From NCBI GenBank assembly GCA_964465665.1, contig CAYXKM010000201.1:1-22159 (forward strand): a stretch of DNA of 22,159 nt. Reading direction: 5' to 3'. A model generated the notes under the pieces. The model saw only the letters and a list, made by a program, of their open reading frames with translations. It was not told the origin of the DNA and searched no databases. Below, piece by piece: positions 1 to 8,056 of the stretch. Position 1 is the stretch's first letter, and each line of letters starts with the position of its first letter. Source of the DNA: JAKEGN01 sp964465665 (GTDB lineage Bacteria; Pseudomonadota; Gammaproteobacteria; Steroidobacterales; Woeseiaceae). Position numbers and translations under genes: made by a program.

Positions 1-2
1 GG

Positions 3-719
3 GACGACAGTTATCCGGTGAACGAACTGAAGACACGACGATTTTCCGCGAGCACATCGGGTGCGCGTTACGATCTGCGAAAATCCATGCAACTGATGAT
101 GCGTTGTCACGGGTATCCGGTGCAGCTCGCACGACGGCGTCACAGGAAACGGCAGTCGACGCTGGTCCTCTTGTGTGACATCTCCGGGTCCATGAGCATT
201 TATTCGCGAATATTTCTGCTTTATGCGCACGCACTGACTGCGCATCATCGCTTTGTACATACTTTCGTATTTGGCACCAGGCTGACAGGAATCAGCCGAT
301 GGTTGAGAGACCCCGATACCGACAGGGCATTGAGCCGCATTTCCGCGCGGGTCCAGGACTGGGGCGGGGGCACGCGCATCGGCGACTGCCTGCGACGATT
401 CAATGTCGACTGGAGCCGACGCGTGCTGGACAGCAATGCAAGCGTCATTTTGTTATGCGATGGCCTCGAGCGCGATTCTGTTGCGCAACTCGAATTCCAG
501 ATGCTGCGCCTGCGGCGGAGTTGCAGGCAGCTGATCTGGATGAACCCAATGTTGCGATATACGGCATTCGAGCCCAGGGCAGCTGGAATTCGCGCCATGT
601 TGCCGCACGTGGATCGGTTTGTTTCCGCGCACAATATTGCAAGCATTGTCGAACTTGGCCGCTTGCTGACCGACGCGCCGTCATCGCGGCTGGAAGGTGT
701 TGCGAGAGTCGCAGCATGA
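3..719 (+). CDS. CoxE-like VWA-domain protein, 3' part (5' end outside window)
   Basis: This is the C-terminal part of a VWA-containing CoxE-type protein, a family linked to maturation of aerobic CO dehydrogenase and related molybdenum hydroxylases, normally with a MoxR-type AAA+ ATPase. The frame is open to the left edge of the window. A GTG at 18 exists, but CoxE proteins are usually near 400 residues and only about 238 are visible, so I read the gene as truncated by the window. Counting from the GTG at 18, the metal-ion-dependent adhesion site DISGSMS lies at residues 54-60 after a hydrophobic strand (STLVLLC). It is followed by the conserved GTRLTGISRWL and WGGGTRIGDCLRRF segments. The last codons overlap the next gene, xdhC, in an ATGA junction, which implies translational coupling. 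The family assignment is fairly sure; the client enzyme is not visible. Confidence 0.85.
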   Translation, partial: DDSYPVNELKTRRFSASTSGARYDLRKSMQLMMRCHGYPVQLARRRHRKRQSTLVLLCDISGSMSIYSRIFLLYAHALTAHHRFVHTFVFGTRLTGISRWLRDPDTDRALSRISARVQDWGGGTRIGDCLRRFNVDWSRRVLDSNASVILLCDGLERDSVAQLEFQMLRLRRSCRQLIWMNPMLRYTAFEPRAAGIRAMLPHVDRFVSAHNIASIVELGRLLTDAPSSRLEGVARVAA

Positions 720-1786
720 CCGTGCGGCACCTGGTCACGGCGTTCGAAAAGTGGTCCGCGGCGCAGCAGCCGCTGGTGCTCGCCACCGTCTACGAAACGG
801 CCGGTTCGACCTACAGCAAATCCGGTGCGCAGATGCTGATCGATGGCCAGGGTGATTTTCAGGGCATGTTGTCCGGAGGTTGCCTGGAAGGTGATCTTGC
901 GGAGCGTGCACTGCAAGTCATCCTTTCCGGCCGGCCGCAAACCGTCACATACAACCTGGCACAGAACGACGAAGCGCTATGGGGACTCGGAGTGGGTTGC
1001 GATGGACTGATGCGGATTTTTCTGCAGATACTCCGTCCCGAAACCGCATACGAACCTTTTGCAAGCATGTGCGCCGCTTATGCCGGCGAATCGGTCGAAG
1101 CGGCCGTAACAGTCCTCGAGTCCGCGGATGAACTTATGCCTCCCGGACGCTCGCAGGTCAGTGTCGGCGGCAAGGTCGTCTACAACGACATTGGCGAGAC
1201 ACTCGAGAAGCACATCAGCTCGCTGGCAGTCACAGTGCTCGCGGAGGGGCATTCCCGCGCCGTCGCTTTCGAGGGACCGGGCGGTGAAATCAAACTGCTG
1301 GTCTCGATACTCAGGCCGCCGCCGCGGCTACTGGTTCTCGGTGCCGGACTCGATGCACGGCCGGTCGTCCAGCTCGCATCCCTGCTCGGGTGGCGCGTGA
1401 TCGTGCAGGATCATCGCCCTGCCTATATCGCGGCCGGTGAATTCGCCGAAGCGGAAGTAGTCGTCTGCGCGCCGGCGAAGGACCTTGCCGCGACCGTGGA
1501 TCTTTCGCGCATCGACGCGGTCATCGTGATGAGCCATCACCTGGTCACGGATGGCAAGTACCTCAGGGTGCTCTCCGAAACCGCCATTCCGTACATTGGC
1601 CTGCTTGGGCCGGTCAACCGGCGTGACCGATTGATGGGTGACCTCGGCGATCTGGCCGGGAAGCTCAAGCACAGGTTGCATGGGCCTGCCGGGATCGATA
1701 TCGGCGCCAGCGGTCCGGCATCCATTGCTCTGTCAATCCTTGCACAGGTGCATGGGCAACTGAGCCGGCGAATCGCGGCACATTAG
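716..1786 (+). CDS. xdhC: XdhC/CoxI family molybdenum-hydroxylase maturation factor
   Basis: A 356-residue XdhC-family protein. Family members bind the molybdenum cofactor, help install the terminal sulfido ligand and deliver the cofactor to xanthine dehydrogenase/CO dehydrogenase-type enzymes. The N-terminal XdhC domain carries the GSTYSKSGAQML segment and the signature LSGGCLEGDL near residues 52-61. The C-terminal half is a Rossmann-like domain beginning PRLLVLGAGLDARPV and ending with IGLLGPVNRRDR and PAGIDIGASGPASIALSIL, both typical of the family. I chose the ATG at 716 because it overlaps the coxE stop (ATGA) and is followed at once by conserved sequence; the frame stays open upstream only as a shadow of coxE. 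It ends 24 bp from the convergent tetR gene. The family is sure; the client enzyme is inferred to be a nearby molybdenum hydroxylase. Confidence 0.93.
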   Translation: MTVRHLVTAFEKWSAAQQPLVLATVYETAGSTYSKSGAQMLIDGQGDFQGMLSGGCLEGDLAERALQVILSGRPQTVTYNLAQNDEALWGLGVGCDGLMRIFLQILRPETAYEPFASMCAAYAGESVEAAVTVLESADELMPPGRSQVSVGGKVVYNDIGETLEKHISSLAVTVLAEGHSRAVAFEGPGGEIKLLVSILRPPPRLLVLGAGLDARPVVQLASLLGWRVIVQDHRPAYIAAGEFAEAEVVVCAPAKDLAATVDLSRIDAVIVMSHHLVTDGKYLRVLSETAIPYIGLLGPVNRRDRLMGDLGDLAGKLKHRLHGPAGIDIGASGPASIALSILAQVHGQLSRRIAAH

Positions 1787-1810
1787 CCGGACCGATGCCG
1801 CCGGCAGGCT

Positions 1811-2485
1811 TCAGACAGGCTTTAGCTTTTCCGGCATGTCGCCGGGGAGAAAAACCCGGATGATCATGTCTGCCAGCGCATCGACGGCGCCCGGCGAGTC
1901 CAGGTCGACATCGCTGGTACCCTTGATTTCCTGCGCCAGGGCCAGCAGTCCACCCGATGAAACGCGAATCATGTTAAACAACAGCGCCGGATCGCCTTGC
2001 GGTGCAACCCCCAGTTCCTGCAATTCCACGATATGCACGACGGCCGCTTCGAAGAAGGGACGAAGGTGGGTTTCGGTAAGCCAGTTCAGCCGGCCGCTGG
2101 AAAAACTCGCCTCCTGAACGATCACCTTGTGCAAGGCCGGATGTCGCGCTGCGTAGTGTACGTAAGCACGAATCATGGCGGCCATGCGCGTCTTCGCGCA
2201 TTTGTCGGCATTGCGGTCCAGCGCGTGGCGCAATTCCGCATTGAAACGGCGGAAAACGCGGTCCGCTGCGGCTCGCCAGAGTTCTTCCTTGTTGCGGAAA
2301 TGATAGGTAATCAGCGGGTGGTGCACCCCGGCGCGTTCGGCAATATCGCGCGTCGAGGTCCCTTTGAATCCGTTCTCCGAGAAGGCCTGAAGAGCCGCCT
2401 CGAGGAGTTTTTCCTGCGTCCTGACGCTACGTTGCTGTTGCTTGCGGGTCGTCTGGTTGTCGTTCTTCTGCCGCGTGGCTGTCAC
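1811..2485 (-). CDS. TetR/AcrR family transcriptional regulator
   Basis: A 224-residue one-component regulator. The N-terminal helix-turn-helix is clear: TQEKLLEAALQAFSENGFKGTSTRDIAERAGVHHP followed by LITYHFRNKEELW, matching the TetR_N pattern. The C-terminal ligand-binding part is all-helical with no recognisable subfamily signature. I chose the GTG at 2485 because a GGAGG (2492-2496) sits six bases upstream; a longer reading from a GTG at 2518 has no such site. The basic, Gln-rich leader (RQKNDNQTTRKQQQRSVRTQ) is a likely unstructured N-terminus. It lies downstream of the receiver-TonB gene on the same strand, 124 bp away, and ends against xdhC. A short AT-rich near-palindrome (ATTA-AGC-TAAT) lies upstream around 2530-2545. 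The targets are unknown. Confidence 0.9.
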   Translation of the reverse strand: MTATRQKNDNQTTRKQQQRSVRTQEKLLEAALQAFSENGFKGTSTRDIAERAGVHHPLITYHFRNKEELWRAAADRVFRRFNAELRHALDRNADKCAKTRMAAMIRAYVHYAARHPALHKVIVQEASFSSGRLNWLTETHLRPFFEAAVVHIVELQELGVAPQGDPALLFNMIRVSSGGLLALAQEIKGTSDVDLDSPGAVDALADMIIRVFLPGDMPEKLKPV

Positions 2486-2609
2486 ACGGTTCCTCCACTT
2501 ATGCGTTTCTTTGCGCACAAGGGTATCCCGATTAAGCTAATTGGTCCACCTCGGTCGGTTTTATTTTACGCCCCGCGCGGATCGGGTCGTGAGTCCGGGG
2601 GCCGCGCCG

Positions 2610-5600
2610 TTACTCGAGTTCGAATGCCATGCGTACTGCCGTGCGTCTCTCGACTGGGACGCCGGCCTCGATGACCGGCTGGAACTTCCACTGGGAAACG
2701 GCCTGGATGGCGGCCTCGTCGAAAGTCGACTCCGGCTCGGCAGACAACACGATGACGTTGTAGACGCTACCGTCCCGGGCGATGGTCATATTGAGATCGA
2801 CATACCCTGTGACTCCGCGGCGCATGGCAGAACGCGGATACTTCGGTGATTCGTAGTGAAGTCGCGTGAGTACATTGACACCCACCAGCGGAGGTTCCTG
2901 CGCAGCGCCGCTTGCGCCGCTGTCAGCGGCGTCGGCGCCTGCTCCGGCCGACGACGCAGCGACTGCCTGCTCAGGTGCCGATGCATCGGATGACGACGGC
3001 AGCGAGGTGACGGCTGCATCATTGTCGCCGGTATTGGATGCCTGCAACGGATTGTCAGTCCCCGGCTCGGCCGTCTGCAATGCGCCGGATTCTGGTTCGC
3101 CGGCGGTCAATGTACCTGACTGCGTGCTGCCGCCCGGTGCCGCCGGTCCCGTGGACGGGCTTGCCGCTACTGCGCCTGCCGCAAGAGCTGCCGCGGCCTG
3201 GCGCCGGGCCTCGGACTCGCGCTGTTCTGCCGCCATGCGTTCCGCCTCTGCGGACCGCTCCGCCTCGGCCTGTCTATCCAGTTCTGCCTGTCGCGCGGCT
3301 TCTTTCTCTCTTTCGATGGCCGCGAGGCGTTCGCTTTCGGCGCGACGTGCGGCATCGATCTGTGCCTGTCTGGCGTTTTGCAATGCCAAGGTCGACGCCG
3401 CGAGTTCGCTGCTCTTCGGATCCAGCTCTGTCGCATCCTCAAGAAACCCGGCTGCCTGATCCAGCTCGCCGTTGTCGATTGCAGCACGGGCTTTCAGCAC
3501 AAGTTTGCTGGCGACGAATACAAGCCCCTGCTGTGCGGCCGCATTGCTGGCATCGTTGCTGAGCGCAAGCTCGTAGTAGTAGCGTGCGTTGTCGTTGGCC
3601 GGGCTTGTGAGCCGGTCTTGCTCGAGGCGCTGTGCCGCGATTGCTAGAACCTCGTCGACTCTTTGCTCGCTTCGCGACCGTGCAAGCTCATCTTTGAGTA
3701 CCGCGACCTCCGACTTGTCGGGTACAGCAATTGACTGCGCGTTCGCGAGGAAGGTTGCGGCGTCCTCGAATCTCGTTTCACGCATCGCGATACGCGCATT
3801 GTCCAGCGCGTTGCGATACTGCAATTGAGAAAGTTGTGCGTCGAGAAACGGCAACCGGGGGTTATCCGGTGTAGCCATCCGTACCATGCGGATCGCGTCC
3901 TCCGCTTCGAGTGAACTGCCGGCGAGCAATGCCGACTCGGCCAGGCCCAGCACTGAATTGACGACGTCGGTCAGTTCGCTCGCGATCACCACGTCGCCGG
4001 GCGCGGCTTCCCGCGCGGCGACATACAGTTCGATGGCGCTGCTGCCAGCAGGCCGGATGAATTCACCGGCATCGCGCGCGATTCGGGCCTCATCGAGCAG
4101 ATCCGCGTAGGTCGGCCGCGCAACAATTGTCGGTCCGACCGCGGGTTGTTTCGGCACCCCGGATTCGACAATACGAGGGACAACAGTATCCTCCGCCGGC
4201 GCAACCACGTCGGTATCTGCGACAGTTGCAGCCTCATCGTCGGACTCCGAACCGGAGAACATCCATACGCCGGCGACCAACAGCAAGACTGCACCGGCAG
4301 CCGCAAGGAGTTTCGGCTTTGCCAGGACCGCCGGCAACCCCGGCAGCGCAGCAGGCTTGACAGTGGTCCCCGCCGCCGCTGTTTCGGCTGGTGACTTCTT
4401 CATGCCGCCGGCGAGCGACTTGCCGATCGATGCCGCAAGACCCGTCATCGTTTCCGTAAAACTGCTGTCATTGCCAAACGCGTCGTCGAGTCCGTCACTC
4501 ACCGGTGATGCAGAAATCGTCGGCGTCTTGCGTTGCGGCGCTGCCGGAACCGACGGTCTTGCCTGCTTACCGGCGGGCTTCGGCGCGGGCCTCGATACTG
4601 GCCTCGTTTCTGGCCTCGTTTCTGGCCTCGATACGGGCTTCGTTTCTGGCCTCGATACGTGCTTCGGCGCGGGGTTTCTTTGCTCGGGCCTCGGTGCGGG
4701 CTTAGCCACCGGCGTCGGTTCAGGTTTCGGCTTCGGTTCGGGCGCGGCTTTCAATTGCGGCCTGGGCCGAGGTGCCGGTTTTGCGACAGGTGCCAGTGGA
4801 GCTTTGCCGGCGCCTGGCTTGAACGCATTTTCGGGTGCTTCGAGATGATGTTTGACGGACGCTTCTATCGCGAGACGCGCGCGCCCGGGGGAGACCGGCT
4901 TGAGCAGAAAACGGTAAACGTGACCCCGATTGATCAGATCCATCAGGAGATCGCCGTCATCGCGACGCCCAGCGACGATTGCAACCAGTCGCGGTACGAA
5001 CGAGCGCAAGCGCTGCGTGATAAGTTCGATATTCGACCCGACCATCGCAGCATCTGTTACCAGGACACCGATCTTGTGGTTGTTAAAGCAGGCTTCTGCC
5101 TGGGCCGGGGTGACGGCGTGCAGTACCTTGTGCAGACCGCGTGCGGAATCCTTAATAGTTGCAAGAAATTCTTCATCCTTGGTCAGGACCAGGATGTCGA
5201 TGCCGCGGCTGCCAAGATCGCCGCCAAGCTGAATCTTTTGTGGTTTGAGCGCTGGCATGGTGCCTGTGCCATCGCTGATGATGGTTGCGCCGTTTTCCGA
5301 AGTTTCCATTACGATGTGCTCGCCCATCGGCTCATCGACATTCGCTGCAGTGTCATTTGCAGATTCGGCAAGCATCATCAGGCGCGCACTTCTTGTGGCA
5401 GTATCGATCAGGCTGCGCAGTGCTTCCGGCGTAATCTCGCCACGCACTATCTGAAAAACTTCCTTGTCTGAAACCAGCGCTTCGAGTCCATCACTCTGGT
5501 CGCGGCCTGCCAGGAGAATTCCTATCGTGTCCGGAGAGCGTTTCCTGGCTTCGCGAAGCGCTTCGAGACCACTCATTCCCGGCAGGTCCTGAGCAGACAC

Positions 5601-5762
5601 GATCACATGAATCGGAGTTACGCCAAGAGTCGAGAGAGCTTCCGAGCCACTGGTTGCGCAGTGAACGGAATAACGGTCGTTGAATCCGCTACTCAATGTA
5701 TCGAGAGTGCTCTGCTGACTGTGCAACAGAAGAACTTGCGTTTTGTAATACTCCAGCGGCAC
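2610..5762 (-). CDS. Receiver-receiver-TM-TonB fusion protein (1050 aa)
   Basis: A multi-domain protein with an unusual order. Residues 1-125 look like a CheY-type receiver with the phospho-acceptor replaced: the motif reads VIVSAQDLPGMSG with Ala57 where Asp is expected, and no acidic pair at the N-terminus. Residues 187-305 form a second receiver; it keeps Asp237 (VLVTDAAM) and Lys288 (FLLKPV) but has TK where the acidic pair should be. Residues 310-412 are rich in Pro, Lys, Arg and Glu. A single membrane helix lies at about 484-503 (KLLAAAGAVLLLVAGVWMF). Residues 550-795 are helical and TPR-like, 796-860 are an Ala/Glu/Arg coiled coil, then a low-complexity linker. Residues 966-1050 are a TonB C-terminal domain (YPRSAMRRGVTGYVDL, WKFQPV). 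The topology is probably receivers in the cytoplasm and TonB domain in the periplasm. The start is GTG at 5762 with AGGAGG five bases upstream. The function is not known; energy transduction or envelope sensing is inferred. Confidence 0.88.
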   Translation of the reverse strand: MPLEYYKTQVLLLHSQQSTLDTLSSGFNDRYSVHCATSGSEALSTLGVTPIHVIVSAQDLPGMSGLEALREARKRSPDTIGILLAGRDQSDGLEALVSDKEVFQIVRGEITPEALRSLIDTATRSARLMMLAESANDTAANVDEPMGEHIVMETSENGATIISDGTGTMPALKPQKIQLGGDLGSRGIDILVLTKDEEFLATIKDSARGLHKVLHAVTPAQAEACFNNHKIGVLVTDAAMVGSNIELITQRLRSFVPRLVAIVAGRRDDGDLLMDLINRGHVYRFLLKPVSPGRARLAIEASVKHHLEAPENAFKPGAGKAPLAPVAKPAPRPRPQLKAAPEPKPKPEPTPVAKPAPRPEQRNPAPKHVSRPETKPVSRPETRPETRPVSRPAPKPAGKQARPSVPAAPQRKTPTISASPVSDGLDDAFGNDSSFTETMTGLAASIGKSLAGGMKKSPAETAAAGTTVKPAALPGLPAVLAKPKLLAAAGAVLLLVAGVWMFSGSESDDEAATVADTDVVAPAEDTVVPRIVESGVPKQPAVGPTIVARPTYADLLDEARIARDAGEFIRPAGSSAIELYVAAREAAPGDVVIASELTDVVNSVLGLAESALLAGSSLEAEDAIRMVRMATPDNPRLPFLDAQLSQLQYRNALDNARIAMRETRFEDAATFLANAQSIAVPDKSEVAVLKDELARSRSEQRVDEVLAIAAQRLEQDRLTSPANDNARYYYELALSNDASNAAAQQGLVFVASKLVLKARAAIDNGELDQAAGFLEDATELDPKSSELAASTLALQNARQAQIDAARRAESERLAAIEREKEAARQAELDRQAEAERSAEAERMAAEQRESEARRQAAAALAAGAVAASPSTGPAAPGGSTQSGTLTAGEPESGALQTAEPGTDNPLQASNTGDNDAAVTSLPSSSDASAPEQAVAASSAGAGADAADSGASGAAQEPPLVGVNVLTRLHYESPKYPRSAMRRGVTGYVDLNMTIARDGSVYNVIVLSAEPESTFDEAAIQAVSQWKFQPVIEAGVPVERRTAVRMAFELE
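4586..4669 (-). repeat. Seven tandem 12-bp units encoding a Pro-rich linker
   Basis: Seven consecutive 12-bp units lie inside the receiver-TonB gene. On the plus strand they read as variants of CTGGCCTCGTTT and CTGGCCTCGATA, with units starting at 4586, 4598, 4610, 4622, 4634, 4646 and 4658. Being a multiple of three they keep the frame and encode a four-residue period of the form RPET/RPVS, around residues 365-392. Two neighbouring units (4598-4609 and 4610-4621) are identical, which points to recent slippage. The repeat lies on the predicted cytoplasmic side of the membrane helix, whereas the classical TonB Pro-rich spacer is periplasmic. Confidence 0.85.
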
Positions 5763-5817
5763 TGCACCCTCCTGGGTGGCTTATGTCCAATCGTGATCAA
5801 GACTCTTGCGTTGAGCG

Positions 5818-5823
5818 AGTATA
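5818..5823 (-). promoter_or_regulatory. Candidate -10 element for the receiver-TonB gene
   Basis: On the minus strand this reads TATACT, a five-of-six match to the sigma-70 -10 consensus, 55 bp upstream of the GTG start. No good -35 hexamer lies 16-18 bp upstream; that space is occupied by the inverted repeat at 5843-5862. This would fit an activator-dependent promoter, but the assignment rests on pattern alone. Confidence 0.4.
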
Positions 5824-5842
5824 TAGGTGGCGGCTGGAGTAT

Positions 5843-5862
5843 TTGTCGCCGGACTCCGACAA
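5843..5862. promoter_or_regulatory. Inverted repeat TTGTCG-N8-CGACAA, candidate operator
   Basis: Perfect 6-bp arms separated by 8 bp, in the region upstream of the receiver-TonB gene. Its centre falls about 41 bp upstream of the start site expected from the TATACT at 5818-5823, the usual place for an activator overlapping the -35 region. The binding protein is unknown. The AT-poor spacer makes a DNA operator more likely than an RNA terminator. Confidence 0.4.
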
Positions 5863-5872
5863 GTTTGCGAAT

Positions 5873-5896
5873 CTGTGACAGGCAGCACAGTCACAG
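5873..5896. promoter_or_regulatory. Inverted repeat CTGTGAC-N10-GTCACAG, candidate operator
   Basis: Perfect 7-bp arms separated by 10 bp, 10 bp beyond the previous inverted repeat. The arms resemble CRP half sites (TGTGA/TCACA), but the gap between them is 12 bp rather than the 6 bp of CRP, so I do not call it a CRP site. A further GTCAC copy follows near 5907. The rest of the 5763-6066 gap holds a 7-bp hairpin at 5964-5985 (TCCCGGA/TCCGGGA, 8-base loop) without a T run, just beyond the thrS stop. I see no convincing gene in this gap. Confidence 0.35.
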
Positions 5897-6066
5897 TGCA
5901 GGGACCGTCACGTTTGTTCATTCGCGGAGAGCTGCGCAAGCCGGATGGAGATGCAGAATTCGATCCCGGATTTCGGGTTCCGGGAATCAGCGCAACGGTG
6001 TCATATGCAACCGTCGAAAGGTTACGGCCACCGACACAATCGGTGCCCCGCCGCTGGTGCAATTCG

Positions 6067-7989
6067 TCAGGCGGCGCGTCCTCTTAGCCGTATCTCTTCG
6101 CTCAGCTGCTCTATGGCCTGGCCGAGACCGACAACCTGTTGCTGTTTCGATCCGAGGCGACGGAGCGCGACGGTATTCTCGGCTACTTCCCGTTGACCGA
6201 CTGCAATGAGCACAGGAACTTTTGCGACGCTGTGTTCCCGAACCTTGTAGGAGATCTTCTCGTTGCGCAAATCCGCGTCAGCACTGATGCCGGCGCTTCT
6301 CAATTGCGACACGATGTCACGCGCGTACTCGTCCGCATCAGAGGTAATCGTCAATACCTTGGCCTGCGTCGGCGCAAGCCACAGTGGCAAATGGCCTGCG
6401 TGATGTTCCAGCAGGATGCCGATAAACCTTTCGAGTGAACCGAATATCGCGCGGTGCAACATGACCGGCGTATGTTTCTGTCCGTCCTCGCCGACATAAG
6501 TTGCGCCGAGCCGGCGCGGCAGGTTCAGATCGACCTGGTGGGTACCACATTGCCAGTCGCGCCCGATCGCGTCCCGCAGTACGAATTCGAGCTTCGGCCC
6601 GTAAAATGCTCCCTCGCCGGGATTGTAGCTGTATTCGAGGCCAGCCGATTGCAATCCAGCTTTCAAAGCCGCTTCCGCCTGATCCCATACTGCATCGTCA
6701 CCCACGCGTACAGGTGGCCGGTCGGAAAACTTGATCAATACATCGTCGAAACCGAAATCCCGGTAAATACCCAGAATCAGATCGCACACCGCGACGGTCT
6801 CGCTGCTGATCTGTTCAGGGGTGCAAAAAATATGCGCATCGTCCTGGGTGAATGCACGCACACGCAGCATTCCGTGCAGTGCACCGGAGGGTTCATAGCG
6901 GTGAACCTTGCCGAACTCGCACAGCCGGTACGGCAGCTCGCGGTAACTGGTTATGCCCTGCTTGAAAATCTGGATATGTCCGGGGCAGTTCATCGGCTTG
7001 ATCGCAAAGTTGCGTCCATCCTCGGTTTCGGTAGTGAACATGTTCTGGCCGAAAGACTCCCAGTGTCCGGATGCTTCCCACAACGATCGATCCATGAGTT
7101 CCGGGGTATTGACTTCGAGGTACCCGGCCTCACCTTGCCGCCTGCGCATGTATTCGACCAGATTTTGCAGCAGGCTCCAGCCTTTCGGGTGCCAGAAAAT
7201 CGCGCCAGGTGCTTCCTCCTGAAAATGGAACAGGTCCATGATCTTGCCGAGGCGTCGATGGTCACGCTTCTCGGCTTCCTCGAGCTGAGTAAGGTACACC
7301 TTCAGCTGTTTCTCGCTGGACCATGCCGTTCCGTAAATTCGCTGCAACATTTCGTTGCGTGAATCGCCACGCCAGTAGGCGCCGGAAACCCGCAGTAGTT
7401 TGAATGCACTGCCGAGCCGACCGGTGGACGGCAAGTGCGGGCCGCGGCACAGGTCGACGAATTCTCCCTGACGGTACAGGGTCAGGACTTCACCAGGCGG
7501 AATGTCTTCGATGATCTGCGCCTTGTATTCCTCACCGATGCTGCGAAAAAATGCGACAGCGTCATCGCGCTTCCATACTTCGCGCTCGATGGTCTCGTCC
7601 CGCGCGACGATTTCTTTCATCCTGGCTTCAATGACATCCAGGTCCTCGGTGGTAAACGGCTCTGCTCTCGCAAAGTCGTAGTAGAAACCGTTCTCGATGG
7701 CGGGGCCGATGGTGACCTGGGTTGACGGCCAGATTTCCTTTACTGCTTCGGCGAGCACATGTGCTGCGTCATGGCGCAACAAATCCAGACCTTCCGGCGA
7801 GTCGCGAGTGACGATCTCGATTGCCGCGTCGACATCGACGATTCGCGAAAGGTCGCGGAGTTCGCTGTTGACCCTGATTGCAACGGCATCGCGAGCGAGG
7901 CTTTTGCCGATACTTTCGGCAACTTCAATTCCGCTTACACCGGCGGGGAATTGCCGCTCGGATCCATCGGGCAGTCGAATGATTGGCAT
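6067..7989 (-). CDS. thrS: Threonyl-tRNA synthetase
   Basis: A full-length 640-residue class II synthetase that charges tRNA-Thr in the cytoplasm. Domains in order: TGS (1-62, starting MPIIRLPDGS); the editing domain with H73-x3-H77 (HDAAH) and C181/H185 (CRGPH); the catalytic core; and the anticodon-binding domain (about 540-640). The zinc ligands of the active site are present as C335 (MNCPGH), H386 (DDAHIF) and H512 (LHRAIFGS). Motif 2 is seen in RYEPSGALHGMLRVRAFTQDD. Length and residue numbering match the E. coli enzyme to within a residue or so. The ATG at 7989 gives the conserved N-terminus, though the ribosome site is weak. A sigma-70-like promoter lies at 8029-8056. The usual downstream partners infC-rpmI-rplT are absent; the next gene is the receiver-TonB fusion. 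Confidence 0.98.
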   Translation of the reverse strand: MPIIRLPDGSERQFPAGVSGIEVAESIGKSLARDAVAIRVNSELRDLSRIVDVDAAIEIVTRDSPEGLDLLRHDAAHVLAEAVKEIWPSTQVTIGPAIENGFYYDFARAEPFTTEDLDVIEARMKEIVARDETIEREVWKRDDAVAFFRSIGEEYKAQIIEDIPPGEVLTLYRQGEFVDLCRGPHLPSTGRLGSAFKLLRVSGAYWRGDSRNEMLQRIYGTAWSSEKQLKVYLTQLEEAEKRDHRRLGKIMDLFHFQEEAPGAIFWHPKGWSLLQNLVEYMRRRQGEAGYLEVNTPELMDRSLWEASGHWESFGQNMFTTETEDGRNFAIKPMNCPGHIQIFKQGITSYRELPYRLCEFGKVHRYEPSGALHGMLRVRAFTQDDAHIFCTPEQISSETVAVCDLILGIYRDFGFDDVLIKFSDRPPVRVGDDAVWDQAEAALKAGLQSAGLEYSYNPGEGAFYGPKLEFVLRDAIGRDWQCGTHQVDLNLPRRLGATYVGEDGQKHTPVMLHRAIFGSLERFIGILLEHHAGHLPLWLAPTQAKVLTITSDADEYARDIVSQLRSAGISADADLRNEKISYKVREHSVAKVPVLIAVGQREVAENTVALRRLGSKQQQVVGLGQAIEQLSEEIRLRGRAA

Positions 7990-8028
7990 ATCCGGGAAGT
8001 CAGGCGTCGCTAGCGATCAAGGCGCGCT

Positions 8029-8056
8029 ATTGTACCGAATCCCCGGTTCCTGCCAA
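8029..8056 (-). promoter_or_regulatory. Sigma-70-like promoter of thrS
   Basis: On the minus strand TTGGCA (8051-8056) and TACAAT (8029-8034) are separated by 16 bp, each a five-of-six match to consensus. Transcription would start near 8022, leaving a leader of about 33 bases before the thrS ATG. Such a short leader leaves no room for the operator-like domains of the E. coli thrS leader, so E. coli-type autoregulation is unlikely. Confidence 0.6.

Noticed and set aside
299..715. N-terminal extension of xdhC back to position 299
   Set aside because: The extension is coxE read in another frame; the conserved XdhC domain starts right after the ATG at 716, which overlaps the coxE stop.
4533..5471. 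A 312-codon open frame on the plus strand over the receiver-TonB gene
   Set aside because: It has Arg-rich low complexity where the Pro-rich linker is read backwards, no domain, and conflicts with a gene that has an excellent ribosome site and recognisable domains.
5873..5896. CRP binding site
   Set aside because: The half sites TGTGA and TCACA are present, but the gap is 12 bp rather than 6 bp, so CRP would not bind it as a dimer.
5964..5985. Intrinsic terminator of thrS
   Set aside because: A 7-bp hairpin exists on the correct side of thrS, but no T run follows on the minus strand.
5781..6062. A 93-codon open frame on the minus strand between thrS and the receiver-TonB gene
   Set aside because: It begins with TTG, has no ribosome site, no hydrophobic or conserved segment, and covers the inverted repeats that look regulatory.
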